A program made the position numbers and the translations under genes. This document shows, in pieces, positions 12,442 to 21,800 of a stretch of 64,000 nucleotides of DNA (its first letter is position 1; each line of letters opens with the position of its first letter). The notes beneath the pieces are model-generated. The model searched no databases. It was given only the letters and a program-made list of their open reading frames with translations, and was not told the DNA's origin. This stretch comes from Blastocystis hominis (lineage: Eukaryota > Sar > Bigyra > Opalinata > Blastocystidae): the NCBI RefSeq assembly GCF_000151665.1, contig NW_013171819.1, positions 62,001 through 126,000 on the forward strand, read 5' to 3'.

Positions 12442-13071
12442 ATGGGTTATATGAATATGGACTATTGTGCTGTGTTTTCTTTGTATTCGGAAGATGTTGC
12501 TTCAAGCGATGAAATATTTAATAATAATAACAATATTATCAGCAGTAATAATAATAATAATAATGTAAATGGGTTAATGTCCTTCGCATTGGGACCTTCT
12601 GATCCTTTGGAGATCTTGAATGATCCTTGGGAATTGAACGCGGATACTCTGTTCACGGGTACGGTTTCTATCACCAGAGAAGATATTGCTTCAGATCCTG
12701 CCATACGGATCCCCAGTAGTAGGAAGTCATCTTTGGATATTACCGCTTTTCTCCCCCTTGAGTCGGATTCTCCCATCAATAACGTAGATTCCTTGTCGGT
12801 TGACGAGGTCCCATGCTTGTCCCTACCTCCAAGCCAGATCAGAAGAGAGAAGTCTTTCTCCGACCTTCTTCAAGAAGAGGCATATCGTCTCCGTGCCGTT
12901 GAATGTAAAAAGCGCCGGCTGCTACGAATGGATATCTTGCGAAAGAAGCGACAACAAGGACTAATTTCCTTTGGTCACACCATTCGCTACAAGCAGCGAA
13001 GCGACCTTGCAACGAAGCGAGTGAGGAGTAGCGGGAAGTTTGTGTCTGAATATAATTACAAGAATGCTTAA
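12442..13071 (+). CDS. CCT-motif protein (209 aa)
   Basis: Single-exon ORF from ATG 12442 to TAA 13069-13071. The C-terminal about 45 residues form a CCT (CONSTANS, CO-like, TOC1) motif: RRLLRMDILRKKR followed by GHTIRYKQRSDLATKRVR and a terminal GKF. In plants and other protists this basic motif mediates DNA or NF-Y complex contacts and nuclear import. The N-terminal half has Asn runs from AAT repeats and acidic, serine-rich, disordered sequence like an activation region. TGTTTGTC follows within a few bases, so the encoded TAA overlaps the expected cleavage point. Translation could start at Met4 or Met6. Target genes are unknown. Confidence 0.8.
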   Translation: MGYMNMDYCAVFSLYSEDVASSDEIFNNNNNIISSNNNNNNVNGLMSFALGPSDPLEILNDPWELNADTLFTGTVSITREDIASDPAIRIPSSRKSSLDITAFLPLESDSPINNVDSLSVDEVPCLSLPPSQIRREKSFSDLLQEEAYRLRAVECKKRRLLRMDILRKKRQQGLISFGHTIRYKQRSDLATKRVRSSGKFVSEYNYKNA

Positions 13072-13159
13072 TCTGTTTGTCAGAAATACTATTTCCAAAC
13101 GTATCATTTAGCTAAAATTGGATTTCTTTTTTGTACAACTAAGTATCTGCATCCTTGGA

Positions 13160-13785
13160 ATGCTTGCTCATGATAAGCTCTGCAGAGAAGATTCGACCTC
13201 TGCTTTATTGCTTTTGCCGAACAAGCTTTCTGAAAACGACGTAAACTTTCCCAGTAAGTACCCAGATTATCAACCAGAGGTGTTTCATAACCCTTCTAAT
13301 GGTTTTCATGATCATTCCAGTAGTACTAACGAATCTGGAGTTTCTTTTTCTCAATGTGAGAAAAAGTACAGCAAAACGGATTCCATAAAATCAAAGAGTG
13401 GAATTCCCTGTCAAACTCTAAGTACTGTTCCAGATTTAGACGTTGTTGAGGTACCTCTTGGGAATGCAGAGCAGTTACACGTAGTACAACGATTGCTTTC
13501 GCTTTTATGTCGATATGCCCTCTGTTGTCAAAGAGAGCATTTTTGTTCTAGTCAAGAAGTATACTATTACGATAGAGGGTAGGAAATGTACAAATTATAC
13601 AGGATGTAAAAAAATCTTGTTTCAAAGAAGAAAGTCAGGAATCATCAAACTCCAAATCCCAGTACCATTTCCGCTTCTAAATGATTTTCTAGTACAATCC
13701 GTTATTAATGGACACGAAACGTGCCGTGGCAACCTATAAAAATGGAGAGCTTTGCATCACTATTAAAAAACTATATCTCAAATAG
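13160..13785 (+). CDS. small heat-shock protein, Hsp20/alpha-crystallin domain (186 aa)
   Basis: Exons 13160-13450, 13485-13661 and 13693-13785 joined by introns of 34 and 31 nt. The C-terminal 95 residues form an alpha-crystallin domain: DVVEYNDCFRFYVDMPSV, then VLVKKYTITIEGRK, an arginine-rich FQRRKSGIIKLQIP strand, and AVATYKNGELCITIKK, the classic A-x-x-x-N-G-x-L signature. Hsp20 proteins hold unfolded clients without ATP. The N-terminal about 95 residues are polar and low in similarity; the start at 13160 is the most likely of several in-frame Met codons. A 24-nt segment near 13254-13277 has GT-AG ends and would splice in frame, but is probably coding. TAG 13783-13785 is followed by TGTTTGTT. 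Confidence 0.85.
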
Positions 13786-13794
13786 GTATTATAT

Positions 13795-13802
13795 TGTTTG
13801 TT
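13795..13802 (+). terminator. TGTTTGTT 3'-end motif of the Hsp20 gene
   Basis: Perfect motif nine bases after the encoded TAG of the Hsp20 gene. Confidence 0.65.
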
Positions 13803-13890
13803 TCAATCTTGTATGGAGCGTCCACCTGTAGATTATTATGCTATTTGCCAGCCTCGTTGTGTTTGGTTGTGTTCCTAATTCCCAGATAAA

Positions 13891-15257
13891 ATGATCGATA
13901 TGACGCTCATCAAGAGCAGATTTCCCTTTAATCAGGAGAAGGTAAACTCGATATTAGAGAGCATTACGGTTGGTGAGGATTTGGTGTGTTTCTTGTATCT
14001 GTAGGTGGTACGATCCACAATGCGAACCTTTCTGTCGATGTAGTAAAGCCCGTATCGTTTTTGGAAGAACTTTCGATGGTTCTTGATTATTTTAATATCT
14101 TGCTTGAATCCGAGTTTGCGCTGCGTGTATTTTTTTACCAATTAGCTATTCCTCCCTATCCAACGAAGATCGTTTTCTCATCCTTCTTCGTTTCTATTTA
14201 GCAACGATTTCTCTAATCCCTTCTGTATCACTTCAATAGTATTGTAAGATCCAGGACATCTACAAGCCTTGCACTCCTTTTCTGGGAGAAACATTTGCTT
14301 GTTTCGTTTCTACAAAGCAAGGCCGTGTCTCTTACATCGCAGAGCAGGTTTCTCTCCACCCACACATCACTTGCTTCTACGTCGAAGACGAAAATCACAC
14401 CTTCAGCGTGCAATGCACATTAATCCCGAGGTTTTTTCTTCTTTTTCCAGCCGTTCTCTGTAGAGGAATGTTCGGCGGCAGCAGCGTTCGCTACACGTTC
14501 GACGGCTCCCTCACAATCACGCACATCCCCTCCCAACAGACCGTGCATTCCCGCGGTTCTCTCGATTCTAGTGCACTTTCACGCATCCCACGCTCGTTTC
14601 CACGAATCTGGATCACGGAACCCCCGAAACACAAATCGCTGGAAGTGTTTCGGTGAGTTGTTCCTTCGATTCGCTCTCGGCTCTCATTCTTTTCTATCTT
14701 CAGGTCCAAAAATCGGGACTATTTTTACCTCCAGCCTTTGACGGGCGGCGATCATCGCGTGCTGCGCGTGCACATCAAGCAGGACAATACGATCCTGTAC
14801 CGAATTCGAGGCCGATGGGACCTGGGCTATGAGTTAATTCGCGAGGAAACGAAGGAATTCAGCGTGTGGCTGGAAATCAACTCGCTGCAGCCGCTGCAGC
14901 GATTTGTGTGTCCGCTGGACAAGCAGGGAGCGTTGGAGAGTGTAAAGTAGGGAAAGGAGGCGAGTGTGATGGAAGAGTGTGGATTACGCTGCGGCAGGAG
15001 ATGATTGGAGGAAATGATGTGGAGAAGGCCGAGAAAATGTGGAGAGATATAGGTATGGGGGAGAAGAGAGGGGATGAGAAGTAGAAACTAAGAAGAACGA
15101 GATGTGCAGGCGCATTGAGAAGAGGAAGGACTTCGATCCGAACAAGCGACTTTTGTTTGAGAAGAAGGGGGAGGTGTACGAGTTTACCCATAAAGGCGAG
15201 AATTTCATTGAGTTGTCGATGCATTTGAAACATGAAGAGCTGGAATGTTCTGTTTGA
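13891..15257 (+). CDS. oxysterol-binding-protein-related lipid-transfer protein (384 aa; ends near 15246 if the stop is made by polyadenylation)
   Basis: Starts MIDMTLIKSRFPF and has introns of 32, 50, 51, 38 and 32 nt. Family marks are a LSVDVVKPVSFLEELS segment (the ORP N-terminal block), KPCTPFLGETF (the KPFNPxLGET box), YIAEQVSLHPHITCFYVE (the EQVSHHPP signature, here with LHPH), and ILYRIRGRWD. ORPs exchange sterols or phosphoinositides at membrane contact sites. Two changes in the HHPP core (L-H-P-H) could alter phosphoinositide binding. To T 15246 the spliced length is 384 codons plus one T, four bases before TGTTTGAT, so polyadenylation would give UAA; the genomic TGA 15255-15257 lies inside that motif. 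The second intron boundary (14152-14250 region) is the least certain. Confidence 0.75.
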
Positions 15258-15373
15258 TTGAATAATGGAGGTGCTAGGTGATGTGGGAAAGATTGGCGAA
15301 AAAAAGAACACTGATGATTGAGAGAATCACAAAATGAAAAAAAGAAAGTGAAAAAGAAAAAGAAAAAGAGAAG

Positions 15374-15446
15374 CGCCCACCGGGGGGCTCGAACCCCCGA
15401 CCACCAGGTTAAGAGCCTGGCGCTCTACCGACTGAGCTAGACGGGC
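15374..15446 (-). tRNA. tRNA-Lys (anticodon CUU)
   Basis: Minus-strand cloverleaf of 73 nt without intron. The acceptor stem pairs GCCCGTC with GGTGGGC (two G-U pairs), followed by discriminator G. The D arm is GCTC...GAGC, the anticodon stem CCAGG/CCTGG with loop CTCTTAA (anticodon CTT), the T arm GGGGG-TTCGAGC-CCCCC. CCA is not encoded, as is normal in eukaryotes. It sits between convergent protein genes. Confidence 0.95.
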
Positions 15447-15479
15447 TCAACAATATCGCTATGTATTCTCACTATTTGG

Positions 15480-15487
15480 AACAAACA
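15480..15487 (-). terminator. TGTTTGTT 3'-end motif inside the MyTH4-FERM reading frame
   Basis: Perfect motif on the minus strand. It lies before, not after, the genomic TAG (15472) of this reading frame, and four bases beyond T 15492. Confidence 0.75.
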
Positions 15488-15491
15488 ACCA

Positions 15492-17405
15492 ACTGGGAAT
15501 AATGCTGAATCAAGCTGTAGGCTGCATCGGGGTGTGGCATCACGAACTGGTAGTGTCGCTGCTCGGGTTTTGTCGCCAGATAGAAAGAGAGCGAGTTTTC
15601 GGACAATCCCCAAGCGGAAATGGCTGAATAGGGGTAGAACTGGGTATAGGCATCTTTTCCCACATGGTCCGCATACTCTCCCACATGCACACCTCGAGGA
15701 CTGATGCCTATGATCTTCCCATCCTGTTGCTCAGGAGCGAATTGCTATGATTGAAATTCACCAAATCACAAAGCACATCACCATAGAAATGTGTCACGCC
15801 GTAGTCTTCCCAACTCGTAATGTAGTCCAACAAGGCAATCATGCATTCATGCGATGTATAGCCTCGCAGCTTGTTGTACACCTTCAGGACTTCTCCCTCA
15901 CACACAAGCTTTCGTGCGGGAACACACAGGTGCGGAGGAAGGAGCTTAGCGATTGCTTCACTACATGCGAAACAGAGCGATTTAGTTACCAAACCACGCG
16001 GTTGTCCCCTGAATAGTCCTGCAGCGATTCTTGCAGCGCCAACGCAGTGAGCGTGAAATAGTCCTCGTCTGGCTTGAAATAGCGGCCTGCACGAAGGTCG
16101 TGTACCGCTTGGAAGAAAAGCAATCGGAGCAAATTGGCGTTGTGCAGATCGTAGGAAGAATTGTAATATGCGATGGCGAATAGTAGAGACTCGCCTTCTT
16201 GCATCGTAGCGAGAATATCCGTCATTCGACTGTTTTCGTTCAGCAACACCTCTTCATTACGGCTTGAATCGCGAACTTTGAAGAGCTGGAACATGCGACC
16301 ACCTTTGCCCAGCTTCAATTCGCGATTAATCTGCTCGATGACATCCCTCGATTGTGCGAGCATGGTGATTTCCATGGGCAGTTCGTCGTTAGGAAGAATG
16401 CGAACAGTGATTTGTCTGCACGAATCCGACTAAATGAAATATATTTAAAACTGGAATACCAGCAGCATATCGATTTCTTCAATTGAAGGCGGCTCTTTTC
16501 GGTTCCCAACTTTTTTGCAGATCTCCAAATAACGACTGCACCGCTCCATGAGTTCATGCGAAAGTGTGTTGTTGCTCGTGCGAATGAAATACTCAACATA
16601 AGGAAGAAGATCGTTCGATGGCAGAAACGAAGCAACGAGAACGATTAGAATATGCCATGATCGATCCACGATCTGCCTATCCATCACACTTTCACTCGGT
16701 TTGCTACTGCGTATTGCAGCCGGTCATCTGCTTCAGCGTCTGGCAATAGCACTCGTCCAATAGAATCGGAGGCGACAACATCAGAAGGGCGATAAGCTGC
16801 TGGATGTACTTTTGTGGGCAGGTTTCGCGAGGATTCGGCTTCGTATAGGACCAAATGAATTCGTTTAGCATCAGTGCCATGTGTACAAACTTGGATTCGA
16901 TGTTCAGGAGCGGCTGTTCCAAAGGCGCGTCGCTGAAAGAAAGTGCCTGGCGAACGTCCAGCTTTGAGTGAAGCCAACCGCGCGACAAATGAAAGTGGGT
17001 AGCAGCATATTCGTCCATATGGCAAACTTTTAGAACGCGCTGCGACTTTTTCTCCCTCTCGTCCGCTTGCTCAAGAGGTTGATTCCATTGCTCCTGTTTG
17101 AGCGAAGGGTTCACGTAGAGAATGCGATGTTCACGCTCATCGATAACTGAAATCCAAATATCTCGAAATTCTGCAGGAATCTGGTTGGGATGATCATACG
17201 TGAACGGATTCTGATTCGACGAGTAATTGATCTCCGGGTTTTTCCAAATATACTCGGATTTCGTAGCGTCCCACGAACGAGACCATCCAGTGATTGGAAA
17301 GGGTGTAGAAACTGGGTTGCTTTCAAGATCTGAGCGGACCATCTGACTCATCCCCACTCCCCGTAAACTTGCAGATATTTCCATACGTTGTCCCAGTGAA
17401 GTCAT
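15492..17405 (-). CDS. WW-MyTH4-FERM protein without a myosin motor (597 aa), stop made by polyadenylation
   Basis: Five exons with introns of 31, 30, 29 and 32 nt; 597 codons plus a final T. Residues about 35-130 hold two WW-like segments (GWSRSWDATKSEYIWKNP and ISVIDEREHRILYVNP). Then comes a MyTH4 domain with LDECYCQTLKQMTGC (the LRDEIYCQxMKQ motif) and SWHILIVLVASFLPSND. From about residue 330 a FERM domain follows: QITVRILPNDELP, ELKLGKG, YFKPDEDYFTLTALALQ and a C-lobe with SAISAWGLSENSLSFYL. MyTH4-FERM modules bind microtubules and membrane-protein tails, usually behind a myosin or kinesin motor; none is present here. ATG 17405 lies about 110 nt after the presumed end of the upstream IMP2 gene. 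The genomic TAG at 15472 lies downstream of the TGTTTGTT motif. Confidence 0.82.
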
Positions 17406-17516
17406 CTCGAATGTCTGTCAACAACTGCAAAAATGTACGAAAATGAGTTAGAAACGATGGATTTCGTGAAAATGATTGGTTCGTTATCACAGGGAGACAT
17501 TTGATAGAAAAAACAA

Positions 17517-18190
17517 AGTAGTCGTGGATATCCTCCGATTTGTACATAACACGAGTGATGGGACTCGTGTGGGGAGCTAGGTAGCGCATTCGAGTGAATG
17601 GAAAAATCACACACTTTACAGTTCCCTCGATCAAGCCCAGCGGAACCTACAGAGCTAAAACTGCGCGTCCACAAAATACCTGACCAAAACGGTTGCTGTC
17701 GATACTATTCTTTGTATTGTCTCCTTCAACCCAGCAGTGACCTTTCTCAATTTCAATCTGGAAGATCAGCAATTCCTCCCACTTTTACCAATTTGTTTCC
17801 GTGGAGTTGGACCCAGTCTCCTGGTAACGCTATAATGCGTTTGACAAGATACCGCTTAGGATCTGTCGGTGACCTGCGAGATTAGAGGGAAGGGCAGTAC
17901 TATGGGTACTTGAGCATCACTACGTCTCCTCGATTGTACGCATACTTTTTGGCACCTAGTTTACTCACTAACACCCACTCATGAAGGTTTTTTCCCTCCA
18001 CAACCGGATTAATCGTGGGCTGCATCGATCGTCCTTCCACAGACGCCACGCAGCAAACCTGCTCATTTACTTTTCAAATGAAGGAAAGCAAGGAAAAGAA
18101 AGCGTTTGGGAGAGGATATACATATGCAGACAGCACAGCGAGTGGAACAGACACCCACGGACTTCGCAACGCCTGCAAGAAAGGGGGCAT
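17517..18190 (-). CDS. IMP2: mitochondrial inner membrane peptidase subunit 2 (170 aa), no genomic stop before the next gene
   Basis: Five exons, introns of 63, 36, 31 and 33 nt. The protein begins with a hydrophobic segment (PLAVLSAYVCCVASVEG), then EGRSMQPTINP with the catalytic serine, RGDVVMLKSPTDP, KRIIALPGDW with the general-base lysine, GHCWVEGDNTKNSIDS, and FGQVPLGLIEG. These are the S26 signal-peptidase boxes, and the NSxDS-FGxVPxGL ending is typical of IMP1/IMP2. It removes sorting signals in the intermembrane space of mitochondria (mitochondrion-related organelles in anaerobes). The frame has no stop until 17323, inside the next gene. I end it at T 17517, before TTTGTTTTTT, where polyadenylation would give HDY-stop; this end is uncertain. 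Confidence 0.82.
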
Positions 18191-18244
18191 CGAAAACAAA
18201 GTGAGCGTGAACAACAAACAGAGCAGAAAACCCGCTAGCACAAT

Positions 18245-18774
18245 TTACTCGAACTCAGCCTCTGTCTGGAAGGTGTATCCAAGGAACATGGAAATCTTGC
18301 GGAAAATGGTCTCCATCCATCCCGTCTCCACGTTCTCGATTACACCAGCATTGTTGTATTTATCGAACTTGGGAATGTCCTTTTGGACCAAGTGAACCTC
18401 GGTCAGCGCGCTGTCCAGCTGAATGAACTCGAGCGTGACGAGGGAGTACACGCCGTCCTCCCACTCACGACGACGCCATTTCATCTCAATCTTGTTCTCG
18501 GACTAGATGTTACCAGAAGACGCAGTACACACGATAGAGGTGAACTGTCCCTGCACGCCTCCGTCAAAGAGAATGTACTCGCCACCCACGACAGGCTGGA
18601 TTCTGCACAGCGACTGTGTGTAGTACTAACAGAGTCAAGCCAAACCAGTAGCAAGTCTACCTGCGCCGAACGGGCATCAGTCAAAGCTTCCATAATAACA
18701 CGCGGAGGAACGAGGTATCGCACCCTGATCTCCATATCCCCGCACGAGACACGCTTCGAAGGAGAGCTGAACAT
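18245..18774 (-). CDS. AHSA1-type activator-of-Hsp90 C-terminal domain protein (154 aa)
   Basis: Exons 18774-18661, 18625-18533 and 18502-18245; introns of 35 and 30 nt; TAA stop; TGTTTGTT at 18213-18220. The whole protein corresponds to the START-like C-terminal domain of AHA1: VGGEYILFDGGVQGQFTSI, the MKWRRREWEDGVYSLVTLEF strand pair, TEVHLVQKDIP, then GW and a terminal amphipathic helix ending GYTF. The N-terminal AHA1 domain that binds the Hsp90 middle domain and stimulates its ATPase is absent, as in some short relatives. A modest co-chaperone or lipid-binding role is inferred. Confidence 0.85.
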
Positions 18775-18815
18775 TCAAAAATACAACAAAAGTAAAAAAA
18801 GGAACGAGTTTCTAG

Positions 18816-18823
18816 AACAAACA
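18816..18823 (-). terminator. TGTTTGTT 3'-end motif of the RNA polymerase I gene
   Basis: Perfect motif on the minus strand, four bases past T 18828. The open frame continues through it to TAA 18775, adding a tail with no counterpart in the family. Confidence 0.75.
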
Positions 18824-18827
18824 TTCC

Positions 18828-21800
18828 AAACAGAAAGTGGCTGCATGACCTTGAAGCATCCCGTGCCCGCCTTGATCGCTTTTCCCGTCGCAATGCACGC
18901 CGACGGCGAGACCATGGAGTCGGAGGTTCCATTGAGAATGGCATTGTTCAAGAAGTGCGTCGTGGTTTCGAAGGACATCTGCTGGAAGGGCGACTCGATA
19001 TTCTCCATTCCCGCGCGGTTCATGGGCCGGTAGGCTCCGTCCTGCGTCATGTAATCGGCGATGAGCGTGAGGTGGCGCGGGTCCACGGAGATCGAATACA
19101 CGTCGAACACGCGCGTGATCTCCGTCACGATCGCCGTCCGCGCCGCCTCCACGCCGTACGTCTCCAGGATCTGCCAGATGTCGTTGGAGTAGATCTTGTT
19201 CACGTCCACGAGGCCCTGGTGCGCCCACACCGTCGGGAAGTTCACGCCCTCCGTCTGCAGCGTCAGCGGCGCGTCCGGACCGCTGCGGTCCATCAGGATG
19301 CACCGGTTGATGTGCTCGATCGCGTTCACCAGGATCTGCGACGCCGCCTTCTCCGCCAGCTCGATGAGCAGCAGCTTCGGGATGCTCGGCGAGAACTCGA
19401 ACTCCACGCGCACCTTGTTGTCGCGCGCGTTGTACATCGCGCGCCGGAAGAACTTCAGCTTCAGCACCTTGAACGGCGCCTCCAGGATCGTGTAGTCCGC
19501 GGGAGCCTTTTCCATGGGACGAGCGAAGGGCGTCTGTCCGGGCGTTGCCTTGCTCGCCGAGGAAGACTCTTCTTCTTCTTCTTCTTCTTCTTCTTCTTCT
19601 TCTTCTTCCTCCATCTTGGCGGACGTGGAGTCGTTCTCTTCTTCCATTTTGCCGGTCGATTCGCTCTCCGCCTCGTTTTCATTTTCGCTCTTCATTTCAT
19701 TCTCATTCTCATTTTCGTTCTCTTCGTATTCCACGCGGCCTCCTTTATTCAATCGCACGCCGTCCATGCCGTCCGCTTCACCGATCGCTTCGTCGCCTTC
19801 CTCCTCGTCGTCTTCCGAGTCCGCCGTGCCGCGCACCTGCTTCGTCTCCTCGCGCGCCTGCTTCTTCGGCAGCTTCACTCGCTTCGTGTTGCTGAGGTCC
19901 TTCCCGCTGATGGCCGTTTCGATGTCCAGCTCCAGATTGGACACCTTCGCCGCGCGACGCACGTCCTTCGTCATCAGCGTGCCCAGCAGCGGCAAGAACT
20001 CCTCCATGATCACGTGCAGCACCGTGTCCATGTCCAAACCGTACGCCTTCTGGATCACATCAGCGGGCAGCAAGTTCATATTCAGCTCGTACTTCCGCAC
20101 ATACGGCGTGTACGTGGCTCCGTACGTCGTGTTGGTCAGATAATCCACCACGCGGAAGTAGCACTCGGGCTCCAGCAGCTGGTCCAGCCCGATACGATGC
20201 AGCTTCTTCTTCAGCCGGTTCGCCGCCTCCTCCGTCGCGGAGGGCAGCAACGGCAGCGTCATCATGGGAGTGCCGATGCTCTTCGCCGCCTGCATGATGA
20301 TTTCGCGCAGTCGCGGAATGCCCAGCGTCACGTTCACCGCGCCGTGCCCCGCCAGGTGGAACGTGTTCAGCGTCATCTGCGTCGCGGGCTCGCCGATCGA
20401 CTGTCCCGCGATGACGCCCACCGAGTCGCCGGGCTCGGCGAGCGACCGCATGTACTTCATCCAGAACAGCATCTCCAGCCCGCCGCGATCCACGCCTCCG
20501 GGCAGACCGTTGCCCGCCTCGCGGGCCTTCTCGTAGGCGGCCAGGTAGGCCTCCAGCTGGTCCTGGTACTTCTCGTTGACCGCGCCGATGTTGCGGCAGA
20601 TGTTCAGCTGCCAGTTGACCGGGTCCGGCAGCCGCAGGTGGATCAGCTCGATCTCGATGCCCTCCGACGCGTCGAACGCCTTCAGCGGCACGTGCTTCTC
20701 CTTCTTCTGCGTGTCCGAGTACACCACGTCGTACGTACCGTCCTTCTTGTGCACCTTGGTGATCACCGCGGGGAAGAACTCGTTGCTCACGTTGCCCACC
20801 ACCCATTCCTGGCTCTTGCTGATGCGTCGTCGCACCTCCACCACGCTCTTCTTGCTCAGCACCGCGGGGCGATGCGCCAGCTCCTCCCGCGCGCACTGGA
20901 TCTCCGCGTGCCGCGCCGCCGCCTCCTGGCTGTTCAGCCCGGTGTCCTGGAAGAAGTGCTCGGAGAGTCCGTAGCGGTACACCAGAATGCTGCTGTTCTG
21001 CGCCAGGAAGTCCAGCTGCGCGCGCTTGCCCGTCAGGTACTTCACCTTCCCCACGTCCACGCCGTCGTCTCCGTAGAGCAGCTGGATCACCGCGCCGTCG
21101 CTGTTCCGCACCGAGTAGTCGTACTGCACCGTCAGGTCCTCCAAATGCTTGATGATGCAGCGCTGCAGGTATCCCGACCGCGAGGTCTTCACGGCCGTGT
21201 CCACCAGACCCTCGCGTCCCGCCATGCAGTGGAAATAGTATTCCTGCGGACGGATACCCGTGAGGAAACGGTCGGAGACCCAGCCTCCCGCGCGCGGCAT
21301 GGGGTCGTAGGCGCGGAAGGACGGGAGCGTCTTGCCGTTGACCATCATGGGCACGCGGCGGCCCTCCAGCTCCTGCTGGCCCAGAGCGCAGGATACTTGC
21401 GTCTGGTTGACGTTGGAGCCCTTGGCTCCCGAGATGATCATGCAGGAGAAGCTGTTGTTGGGGAAGGGGACGCGCAGGCCGTGCGGGAGACAGACCTTGA
21501 AGATCTCCGAGGAGATCTGCGACACGATCGACTTCATCACGTTATCGATCTCCGGACCCACCGCGCCGCGGCTGGAGATGAATCGCTGCCGCAGCTCGTC
21601 GCTCACCGCGGCGCGACGCGCCTCCAGCGACATCGACGGCGTGGTCTCGAGTCCCATGTACTGCTCCATGCCGCTCACCGCCTTCTCCAGCGCGGAGTCG
21701 ATCAGCGCGCGCCGCTTGTCCTCCGCCTCCTTCTCCAGCACCAGGTCCTCCATCGAGCAGGTGAACCCGCGCTTCTGGAAGTACGACGTCACCACGCGGC

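Noticed and set aside
15361-15446. A second RNA gene next to the tRNA
   Set aside because: The adjacent GAAAAAG run is low complexity; only the tRNA folds convincingly.
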